DNA of 15,791 nt from Clostridium_AI sp002297865. GTDB lineage: Bacteria > Bacillota > Clostridia > Lachnospirales > Lachnospiraceae. How positions within the stretch are numbered: position 1 is the stretch's first letter; each line of letters opens with the position of its first letter. Positions 1 to 7,275 of this stretch are shown piece after piece. The position numbers were made by a program, and so were the translations under genes. The notes beneath the pieces are model-generated. The model was not told where the DNA came from, made no database searches, and saw only the letters and a list, made by a program, of their open reading frames with translations. Where the stretch lies: positions 1 to 15,791 of the forward strand of contig CALFNR010000113.1 of the NCBI GenBank assembly GCA_937903005.1. The letters are read 5' to 3'.

Positions 1-54
1 TCCAGTGATAGAGCCTGATTCAAAGAATCATACCCCAACACTTGACATAGAGCC

Positions 55-83
55 ATTATAATATAGAGATACCGATAAGGCAA
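55..83 (-). promoter_or_regulatory. Possible promoter for a gene beyond the window edge
   Basis: On the minus strand, TTGCCT (78-83) and a perfect TATAAT (55-60) are 17 bp apart, just past the leuS terminator. Transcription would leave the window at base 1. No coding start is visible in the remaining ~50 bases, so the target is unknown. The AT-rich context makes a chance match possible. Confidence 0.35.
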
Positions 84-88
84 ATAGC

Positions 89-134
89 AAAACTGCCAGT
101 CTAGAATATCTACACATTCCAAACTGGCAGTTTT
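89..134 (-). terminator. Terminator hairpin downstream of leuS
   Basis: A perfect 12-bp inverted repeat (89-100 with 123-134, arm AAAACTGCCAGT) encloses a 22-nt loop and starts 20 bases after the leuS stop. The outer A:T pairs give a short U tract on either strand, so it could stop transcription in both directions. The U tract is only four residues, which makes it a modest intrinsic terminator. Confidence 0.65.
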
Positions 135-153
135 ATTCACAAAAGCTATGATT

Positions 154-2589
154 CTATTTTACAACGATATTGATAATCTTACCTTTTACATAAATCTCTT
201 TTACAATATTCTTGCCTTCAATTGCATTCTTAACACCAGGGATTTCTTTTGCTTTTGCAATGGCTGCATCACTTTCTTCGTCAACAGCGATTTCAACCTT
301 GCCTTTTACTTTGCCATTTACCTGAACACCAATTTCAACAGTATCTTCTTTAATCGCTTCTTCGTCAAATACAGGCCATGACTCAAATGCGATTGTGTCT
401 TCATGTCCTAAGAGGCTCCACATTTCTTCTCCAACGTGAGGTGTAATGCAGGATAACATCTTGATAAATCCTTCTGCATACTCTTTTGGACACTTGCCTG
501 CTTTATAACAAGCATTTACAAAGATCATCAACTGACTGATTGCTGTATTGAACCCTAACTGCTCGAAGTCACTCGTAACTTTCTTAACAGTCTGATGGTA
601 TACTTTTGTTAAAGTGCCATCATTATCTTCTGTAATTTTTTCTGGGTCTGTAAAGAATGTCCATACACGGTTTAGGAACTTTCTAGCACCTTCAACACCT
701 TGCTGGCTCCAAGGCTTAGAAACCTCTAATGGTCCCATGAACATTTCGTATAATCTTAGTGTATCTGCACCGAAATCTCTTACAATATCACTTGGGTTTA
801 CTACGAATTCAGGGAAACGTTTCCCCATCTTAATTCCGTTAGAACCAAGAATCATACCCTGGTGTACTAACTTCTTAAATGGCTCTTTTACTGGAGATAA
901 GCCCTTATCGTATAAATAGCGGTTCCAGATTCTTGAGTACATTAAATGACCAACTGCATGTTCTGGTCCACCGATATATAAGTCAACTGGTAACCAGTGT
1001 TTTAATAATTCCTGATTTGCAAATTCTTTATCGTTGTCTGGGTCGATATAACGCATGTAGTACCAGCTAGAACCTGCACTACCTGGCATTGTGGAAGTTT
1101 CACGTTTTCCTTTGATGCCATTATGATCGTATTGTTTCCACTCGGTTGCATTTTCAAGAGGAGCTTGACCATTTTTACCTTTGTAATCTTCTAAGTCAGG
1201 TAAGATTAATGGTAATTCGTCATCGTCCAGTACGTGGATTTCGTCATTTTCTGTGTATACAACTGGCACTGGTTCACCCCAGTATCTTTGTCTTGCGAAG
1301 ATCCATTCACGGAAATGGTAGTTTACTGTTTTCTTAGCAACGCCCATTTTCACTAATTTATCTGTAATGGCAACTTTGGCTTCTTCTACTGTCATGCCTG
1401 TGAACTCTTCAGAATTCATTAACTTACAGCCTTTTCCAAGGTATTCTGTCTTTTCAAATGCTTTTTCTGTTACATCTGCACCTTCGATTACCTGAATCAT
1501 TGGAATGTTATGAACTTGCGCATATTCAAAGTCTCTCTGGTCATGTGTTGGAACTGCCATAACAGCACCTGTTCCGTAACTTGCTAATACGAAATCACCG
1601 ATGAATAAAGGAACTTCTTTGCCATTGACAGGGTTGATTGCGTATACACCTTTTAAGATGCAGCCAGATTTTGTTTTGTTAAGCTGCGTACGATCCATAT
1701 CATTTTTCTTTAATGTTTCGTCGATATAAGCCTGTACTTCTTCTTTGTTTTCAATTCTAGGCATTAATTCTTTTACTAAGTCTCCTTCTGGAGCAAGTAC
1801 CATAAATGTAATACCATAGATTGTTTCGATACATGTTGTGAAGATAGAGAATTTTCCACCTCCAACGATGTCAAAGTCAACTTCTACACCTTCGGATTTT
1901 CCAATCCAATGTCTTTGCATTTCCTTAGTAGACTCTGGCCAGTCGATTTCGTCTAAGCCTTCTAATAATTTTTCTGCAAAAGCTGGCTGGTTGATAACCC
2001 ATTGTTTCATGTTTTTACGGATAACCGGGAATCCACCACGTTCAGATTTTCCATCGATTACTTCATCGTTGGAAAGAACCGTTCCTAGTTCTTCACACCA
2101 GTTTACTGGCATGTCAACATATTTTGCATAACCATCTAAATATAATTGTTTGAAAATCCATTGGGTCCATTTATAGAAACTTGGGTCACTTGTAGCAATC
2201 ATTTTAGACCAGTCATAGTCAAATCCAAGTTCTGTAAGCTGCTTGGAAAATGTTTTGATGTTTTCCTGTGTGAAACCATTTGGATGATTTCCTGTGTTAA
2301 CAGCGTACTGTTCGGCTGGAAGACCGAAGGAATCGTATCCCATTGGGTGAAGTACGTTGTAGCCTTGCATACGTTTCATACGGGAAACGATATCTGTTGC
2401 GGTATATCCTTCTGGATGCCCTGCATGCAAACCTACACCTGATGGGTAAGGGAACATATCAAGTACATAGTATTTTGGCTTACTGAAATCCCATACGTCT
2501 GTTTTAAACGTTTCATGTTCTGCCCAATATTGTTGCCATTTCTTTTCAATGACTTTTGGATTGTATTTCTTTTCCATATTGTGATCCAT
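154..2589 (-). CDS. leuS: Leucyl-tRNA synthetase
   Basis: Class I aminoacyl-tRNA synthetase that charges tRNA-Leu with leucine in the cytoplasm; 811 residues from the start chosen here, a usual length for bacterial LeuRS. The HIGH motif is HAGH at about residues 55-58. The CP1 editing domain spans roughly 220-415 and has a threonine-rich motif TTCIET (251-256) and GTGAVMAVP followed by HDQRD. The second catalytic motif is KMGKR (587-591) in place of KMSKS. Anticodon-binding and C-terminal tRNA-binding domains follow. An ATG 12 bases further upstream (2601) is in frame, but its AAAAAGG runs straight into it. The ATG at 2589 has GGATGGAG six bases before it and is the better start. The gene is transcribed alone from a T-box leader and ends just before a terminator hairpin. 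Confidence 0.97.
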   Translation of the reverse strand: MDHNMEKKYNPKVIEKKWQQYWAEHETFKTDVWDFSKPKYYVLDMFPYPSGVGLHAGHPEGYTATDIVSRMKRMQGYNVLHPMGYDSFGLPAEQYAVNTGNHPNGFTQENIKTFSKQLTELGFDYDWSKMIATSDPSFYKWTQWIFKQLYLDGYAKYVDMPVNWCEELGTVLSNDEVIDGKSERGGFPVIRKNMKQWVINQPAFAEKLLEGLDEIDWPESTKEMQRHWIGKSEGVEVDFDIVGGGKFSIFTTCIETIYGITFMVLAPEGDLVKELMPRIENKEEVQAYIDETLKKNDMDRTQLNKTKSGCILKGVYAINPVNGKEVPLFIGDFVLASYGTGAVMAVPTHDQRDFEYAQVHNIPMIQVIEGADVTEKAFEKTEYLGKGCKLMNSEEFTGMTVEEAKVAITDKLVKMGVAKKTVNYHFREWIFARQRYWGEPVPVVYTENDEIHVLDDDELPLILPDLEDYKGKNGQAPLENATEWKQYDHNGIKGKRETSTMPGSAGSSWYYMRYIDPDNDKEFANQELLKHWLPVDLYIGGPEHAVGHLMYSRIWNRYLYDKGLSPVKEPFKKLVHQGMILGSNGIKMGKRFPEFVVNPSDIVRDFGADTLRLYEMFMGPLEVSKPWSQQGVEGARKFLNRVWTFFTDPEKITEDNDGTLTKVYHQTVKKVTSDFEQLGFNTAISQLMIFVNACYKAGKCPKEYAEGFIKMLSCITPHVGEEMWSLLGHEDTIAFESWPVFDEEAIKEDTVEIGVQVNGKVKGKVEIAVDEESDAAIAKAKEIPGVKNAIEGKNIVKEIYVKGKIINIVVK

Positions 2590-2697
2590 TGTTTTCTCCA
2601 TCCTTTTTTATTAATTACAACAAAGTGTGAGTTCTTCACACCCTCGTGTTTTCAGTCTACTTTAGGGAATGACTCGCAGAGGACTTTCCTATAAGTT

Positions 2698-2754
2698 AAA
2701 AAGCCTTCCATCTCATAATTACGTTCATATACATAATATAAGAGACGAAAGGCT
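2698..2754 (-). terminator. Conditional terminator of the leuS T-box
   Basis: The arm AGCCTTTCGTCTC (2754-2742) pairs with GAGATGGAAGGCT (2714-2702) over 13 bp, two of them G-U, and is followed at once by a U run (from 2702 down to 2698). It lies just after the T-box sequence. It should form when tRNA-Leu is charged and give way to the antiterminator when uncharged tRNA binds. Confidence 0.9.
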
Positions 2755-2932
2755 AAACCTCACGCGGTACCACTCTCATTCAAGACGAATCCTGCACTTA
2801 ATATTCTATAACGGGAATTCCCGCCAAAGCCTACTTAGGTTCAGCTTTAGTGTTCATAGACGAGTTCAAAGCTTCTCAGATTATCTTCCACCAACTGATA
2901 ACTCTCTGTGACTGAGGTTGACTTTTACTACT
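2698..2932 (-). promoter_or_regulatory. Leucine T-box riboswitch in the leuS leader
   Basis: This untranslated leader senses uncharged tRNA-Leu and lets transcription continue into leuS. The conserved T-box AGAGTGGTACCGCG is at 2763-2776; its TGGT pairs with the ACCA end of a tRNA, which fits the A73 discriminator of tRNA-Leu. Stem I features are visible upstream, including an AGAGAG bulge-type sequence and GGTGGAAG. The best specifier candidate is CTC (a Leu codon) at 2862-2864, in the context GAACTCGTC. A competing terminator hairpin follows the T-box. The leader's position directly before leuS supports the leucine assignment. Stem borders are approximate because they were drawn by eye. Confidence 0.93.
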
Positions 2933-2973
2933 TCTAATCATGACAGGTAAACTATAAAATTTCTCTGAATAAT

Positions 2974-3002
2974 ACAGTAACCTTTTATGAGCAATCTGTC
3001 AA
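2974..3002 (-). promoter_or_regulatory. Promoter of leuS
   Basis: A perfect -35 box TTGACA (2997-3002) is followed 17 bp later by TACTGT (2974-2979), a weak -10 box that keeps the key TA and final T. A start near 2967 would put the whole T-box leader in the transcript. The promoter lies about 35 bases after the stop of the nucleotidase gene, and no clear terminator separates the two, so some readthrough is possible. Confidence 0.65.
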
Positions 3003-3036
3003 GTAGAAAATCGCTTCGTTCCTATCAAATCTAAAC

Positions 3037-6000
3037 TTACTTTTTCGGAACAACAGTACGTGGTTCACTCCACTCTGAATAAACTCTCCTTGGTTCGCCG
3101 CCTGTCATAACAACCTTATACGTTCGAATTCTTATATAGTTTCTAACTCTGGCTTTCACTCTTTTAATAGACTTGCTCGTTATGTTATGATTCCTTACTG
3201 ATACTAAAACTCCATCCGTAAAGTCCTTATTGGTTGCAAACTCAATCTGATAACCTGTTGTTTCGTTTTCCTGTTTCTTCCAGTTCGCAATACAGCCTTT
3301 CGCACCTGGCACAACCTTAGTAATACTCGTTGCCTTTGGACGAATCACAAAGGATTTTGTTACCGTTCCTTTGTAGTTTCCTGAAAAAGTAATAACAACG
3401 CTATATCTTCCAGCTTTCTTACGTCCAGATTCATACCTTATCGTATAATCTATACCTTGTGACAAGGACTTTCCTGTTCTGTTTTTTACGATCACCTTTG
3501 GCGTTTTCACCATTCCATTATAAACGAATGCGTATGTAGCGAGAGAAACATTGCTAATTCTCGGAATTATTGCAGTTCTTTCCTTTTTGCATCCTGTACA
3601 TGCATTTACAATTTTTCCATCTCTTTTCATGGTCGCAGGTGTAACTTTTTTCTTATACTTGTGGATATGCACAACTGGTGATGGCTGAACGCTTGGAGCT
3701 GGTTCTGGACTGCTCACTGTTGGCTCTGGGCTTACATTTGATGTAGCCTTTAATACTTCTGTTATCTCTTCACCAGCAACCTGATATTTCACATATCCGT
3801 CCTCTGTCTGGGTAGGTTCTTTTTTATCCAGTATAATGCGGATTCTTCCTTCCCCAAATGGGTTCGCATATTCACTGTCCGATTTAATCGTTCCACCTAA
3901 TGTCTGTGTGATATACTCAATCAATACTTGATTATCCACTTTTACTTCATCCTGTAAAAGCTTGCTGCCAGCAAACATAGAATAGCCGTCTCCAGAATTC
4001 TTTAACATATAATTATGGGAGGCTAATGTATAGGTTTTCTTAAGGTCCAGTGGTTCTCCCCCGACCTTCACATTTCCAACACGATAAGCTCCATTTACAG
4101 AAACAAACATAGACTTGTCATCCAGTTTTACGGAAGACGGAATGGTACTATCTATGTCAAAGGTAATGCCAGAAACCTGAAGAAATCCCCCATTTTCGCT
4201 TACTCCTACTGCTCTTGCACCAAACTCCAGCGCATCTAAAATCTGCTGTCCTGTCACTTCAATGGCACAGGCTGAATTGCCAAATGGATGCACACTGATA
4301 ATGTCTGAGTATGTAACATCTCCCTGTTTGATGTCAGCACGGATACCTCCACCATTTACAAATGCGATATCTGTTCCTAGCAGTTTACGGTAGGCATCTG
4401 CACAAAGATCCCCTAAATTGGTCTCACAAGAACGTACCATTCGTTTTCCTGTATCTGGATTATTTACTGTCAACGTAATGTCCGTATGGGCTATTTTGCT
4501 ATTAGCAAGTGCATTAAATTTGTCCGTAATCGAATTAACATATGTTAATGTGTATGAATCCTGCATACTAATCTGATCAATCAGACTGCTTGACATACTG
4601 CCATCTGGGCGAATCCGAAGCATCCCCAGATTCTTAAGAGCTGTTCCAGTTGAACTGATGATAACTTGCTTTCCACTCTTGTCTTTACAGAATTCACTGG
4701 CAATTGTGCTATGGGAATGTCCGTCTAATAGAACATCAATCCCGCTTGTATTGGCAATCACTTCCTTCGATGTCCAAGGTGTGCTTGTGCTATCCGTTCC
4801 TAAATGAGACATTGCAACAATATAGTCTGCACCTTCTGCTTTTGCTGCATCTATTGTTTCCTGTACTCTTTTGTATAAATCTGCCCCTTTATTTCCTTCA
4901 GAAAAATCATAAATGAATGTTCCATTTTCATCCTGAAAATAGGCTGGTGTGCTTTTTGTGAAAGTCTCAGGTGTAGATACGCCAATATATGCGACCTTTT
5001 TATCACCGTAATTCACTATTTTGTAAGGGTCAAATACGGTTTTTCCTGTTCTCTTATCGACAAAATTACAGCTGATGTATTCATATCCACCATTTGCTTT
5101 TGCATCTTTAGCAAGCTGTAAAAATGTTTCCATCTGGAAATCAAACTCATGGTTTCCTGGAATTGCAATGGTATATCCTGTTTCGCTCATTATGTCCTTG
5201 ATATAAGAGCCTTTTGATACAGTGCCGATTATACCACCCTGAATCGCATCTCCATTGTCCACTAACTGTACTTGATAACCTAATGATTCCAACTGCTTTT
5301 TATATTGCGCCACAGAAGCATAGCCAAGACATTCCTCTGCCTTCTGGTAGGCATTATGAACATCATTTGTGTACAATACAATAATATCGTCAGCTTCTTT
5401 CTTAGTCAGTTCATAAGCAGTAAGTGTTCCACTCACTTCATAGGCAACTAGAAGTATTGGCTTACCATCCACGTTTGCCACACAAAGTCCTTCTGGCGAT
5501 ACATCTCCTGCAATTGCAGAAGAATAATCACGGGTACAAATATAGTTTACATTCATACTGTATTCTGGTTTGGTAATATCATATGCCATAATACCGCCGG
5601 TTCCTTCTAATGCGACCATAGCATACATTCTTCCATCAATTTCTGTTACAGTTACATTCTCTGGGGCAGGACCGCTTTTTGCACTGGCACTCTCTTGGGT
5701 AACATCATTTTTCGAGCAGTTAAAATGCTGCGGATTGGCTTTGGCTGTAATGGATTCAAAATCCGCTCCGCTGTCATAGACTTCTTTTAACCCATTGGAT
5801 GTCACTTCAAAAATAGTAAAGCTACGGCCACCTGACAGTGCAGTTTTACCACTTGGGATTCCCAGTACTTTGGAAGAATCCATTGCAATCACATCTGTAC
5901 TGCTCTTTTCATTAGTAGTCACTACAGTAGTAGTCATTGCATTGGAATACGCTCCGTAACTTCTGTCATCTCCTTGGTTGGCAGTTACAAGATATGTCTT

Positions 6001-7029
6001 TCCATTGGTTTTATAAGAAGCAATTCCATCTGGCATTCTGGCACCAAGCAGGTCTTTATAACAAGCTGGCTTATAGACACCATCTTTTATAAGGTCCACA
6101 GGCACATTGGCATAATCCTCAAATCCAACGGAATCAATGCGTGTAAATTTCTTTGCTGCCAAATCCAGTGTAGCAACTGCATTGGCCTCCTGTAACGTTA
6201 CAAAGGCTTTTGTTCCATCAGGTGAAACGGTTATGTACTCTGGTTCTAAGTCTTTGGCTGGTTCGATTGGCACTCCATCTACTGCTCCTAGCAAGACATT
6301 CTTACTGATAAGCTCATCTGCTGTAAAACTTTCGAATCCAGCATGTATGTATTCATTTTTCTCGATATTAACAATGGTTACCGTTCCTTCTGGATCTGTT
6401 GCGTCTTCTCCGTATCCATCCATTGGTTTCCCTTCATCTGCACAAAGCAGTGTCTGGTTATCTGCAAATGTAACCATATCTGGCTGTATTCCTGCTTCAT
6501 ACATCACAGGATTACTAAGACTTCCGTCTGCTCCACAGTTGTACAGCACAATAATTCCATTTTTGTCATACTCTTTGTGCTGAATAGCTACTGCAAGATG
6601 TTCCCCGTCAGGAGAAACCGAAACACTGGTCATATCACCATATAATAACGTGCTGCTTTCCCCTTGCCAAGCTTCTATATCACTTTTCACATCATAAACA
6701 ACACCTGAAAATTTAGATATGCCATCAGTTCCACTCGGTGATGTTACGGAAATCACTTCGATTTTCTGCTTTTTGCCGCTTACGGCATAGGCATGTCCAT
6801 TCTTCTGATTATATGTAACAATTTCAAGGCTTCCGCCTGTAGCATCTACGGAATCGGCACTAAATCCTCCGTAGCTTTTCATTTCCAAAGTGGTAGAACC
6901 ATTCTGAAATCCTGTTTTAGACTGTTTTACGCTTTCAGCCTGTATATACTGTAAATTTTGGGGTATAACAGGCATTATCATGGTAAGTGAAAGTCCAAAT
7001 GCTAACATATTTTTTACTAGTTTTTTCAT
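3037..7029 (-). CDS. Secreted choice-of-anchor-I propeller / 5'-nucleotidase fusion
   Basis: A 1330-residue extracytoplasmic protein. Residues 1-32 form a signal peptide (basic start, hydrophobic core, cleavage probably near AES). Residues ~45-545 look like a YncE/choice-of-anchor-I beta-propeller, with repeated SPDG-type turns (139-142, 269-272). A calcineurin-like metallophosphatase follows (~548-800) with TNDVH (554-558), NGDAIQGG (592-599), GNHEFD (625-630), SHLG (741-744) and DGHSHS (769-774), the expected two-metal ligands. The 5'-nucleotidase C-terminal substrate domain (~850-1040) has NGGGIR (892-897) and GDGYSMF (1013-1019). A Pro/Ser-rich linker (~1096-1120) leads to a basic C-terminal part with a CTGC pair (1144-1147) and FN3-like repeats. 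No LPXTG motif is present. It probably hydrolyses extracellular nucleotides or cyclic nucleotides for purine and phosphate salvage. AGGAGG lies just before the ATG. The exact substrate is unknown. Confidence 0.9.
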   Translation of the reverse strand: MKKLVKNMLAFGLSLTMIMPVIPQNLQYIQAESVKQSKTGFQNGSTTLEMKSYGGFSADSVDATGGSLEIVTYNQKNGHAYAVSGKKQKIEVISVTSPSGTDGISKFSGVVYDVKSDIEAWQGESSTLLYGDMTSVSVSPDGEHLAVAIQHKEYDKNGIIVLYNCGADGSLSNPVMYEAGIQPDMVTFADNQTLLCADEGKPMDGYGEDATDPEGTVTIVNIEKNEYIHAGFESFTADELISKNVLLGAVDGVPIEPAKDLEPEYITVSPDGTKAFVTLQEANAVATLDLAAKKFTRIDSVGFEDYANVPVDLIKDGVYKPACYKDLLGARMPDGIASYKTNGKTYLVTANQGDDRSYGAYSNAMTTTVVTTNEKSSTDVIAMDSSKVLGIPSGKTALSGGRSFTIFEVTSNGLKEVYDSGADFESITAKANPQHFNCSKNDVTQESASAKSGPAPENVTVTEIDGRMYAMVALEGTGGIMAYDITKPEYSMNVNYICTRDYSSAIAGDVSPEGLCVANVDGKPILLVAYEVSGTLTAYELTKKEADDIIVLYTNDVHNAYQKAEECLGYASVAQYKKQLESLGYQVQLVDNGDAIQGGIIGTVSKGSYIKDIMSETGYTIAIPGNHEFDFQMETFLQLAKDAKANGGYEYISCNFVDKRTGKTVFDPYKIVNYGDKKVAYIGVSTPETFTKSTPAYFQDENGTFIYDFSEGNKGADLYKRVQETIDAAKAEGADYIVAMSHLGTDSTSTPWTSKEVIANTSGIDVLLDGHSHSTIASEFCKDKSGKQVIISSTGTALKNLGMLRIRPDGSMSSSLIDQISMQDSYTLTYVNSITDKFNALANSKIAHTDITLTVNNPDTGKRMVRSCETNLGDLCADAYRKLLGTDIAFVNGGGIRADIKQGDVTYSDIISVHPFGNSACAIEVTGQQILDALEFGARAVGVSENGGFLQVSGITFDIDSTIPSSVKLDDKSMFVSVNGAYRVGNVKVGGEPLDLKKTYTLASHNYMLKNSGDGYSMFAGSKLLQDEVKVDNQVLIEYITQTLGGTIKSDSEYANPFGEGRIRIILDKKEPTQTEDGYVKYQVAGEEITEVLKATSNVSPEPTVSSPEPAPSVQPSPVVHIHKYKKKVTPATMKRDGKIVNACTGCKKERTAIIPRISNVSLATYAFVYNGMVKTPKVIVKNRTGKSLSQGIDYTIRYESGRKKAGRYSVVITFSGNYKGTVTKSFVIRPKATSITKVVPGAKGCIANWKKQENETTGYQIEFATNKDFTDGVLVSVRNHNITSKSIKRVKARVRNYIRIRTYKVVMTGGEPRRVYSEWSEPRTVVPKK

Positions 7030-7058
7030 ATTAACCTCCTTTTTGTACTGTCATTCTT

Positions 7059-7088
7059 TTTATAACACAAATAGCAAGAGGTTAGCAA
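7059..7088 (-). promoter_or_regulatory. Promoter of the secreted nucleotidase gene
   Basis: TTGCTA (7083-7088) and TATAAA (7059-7064) are 18 bp apart, and a TGT directly before the -10 box makes it an extended -10. The ribosome binding site AGGAGG (7035-7040) and ATG (7029) follow at a normal distance. Confidence 0.55.
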
Positions 7089-7159
7089 CTGTATTAATTG
7101 CAAATTTAGTTAGATTATGTCTTATAAGGCAACAGTACTATAAATCACATATAGGACTT

Positions 7160-7196
7160 GGAAGTGCTTAGCCGTCTTGGTTCACTAAGCACTTCC
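7160..7196 (-). repeat. Strong hairpin between the RiPP operon and the nucleotidase gene
   Basis: GGAAGTGCTTAG (7160-7171) and CTAAGCACTTCC (7185-7196) form a perfect 12-bp stem around a 13-nt loop. It lies 80 bases after the stop of the last gene of the peptide operon. Neither strand has a U run after the stem, so it is not a textbook terminator. It may be a factor-aided terminator, an RNA-stability element, or a dispersed palindromic repeat. The rest of the 7030-7275 intergenic stretch holds only the promoter of the next gene. Confidence 0.6.
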
Positions 7197-7275
7197 CACG
7201 TAGTTTCGCCTGCATGACACAGTTCATTTCCCAGCAATTCTATTTTTTATTTTCTGAAATACTGTTCTTTAAAAG

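Noticed and set aside
42..62. Plus-strand TTGACA followed by TATAAT
   Set aside because: The boxes are only 9 bp apart, too close for a sigma-A promoter; the same AT stretch fits a minus-strand promoter better.
2590..2601. Upstream ATG of leuS (815 residues)
   Set aside because: Its purine-rich sequence touches the ATG, leaving no spacing; the ATG four codons later has GGAG at six bases.
2812..2823. 12-bp palindrome CGGGAATTCCCG
   Set aside because: It lies inside the T-box leader, between the specifier region and the T-box, and is explained as a hairpin of that leader rather than a separate operator.
6137..6583. 148-codon plus-strand open frame, and similar plus-strand frames across the window
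   Set aside because: They lie antisense to well-supported genes with clear domains, lack ribosome binding sites and show no recognisable domain; they are shadows of the real coding strand.
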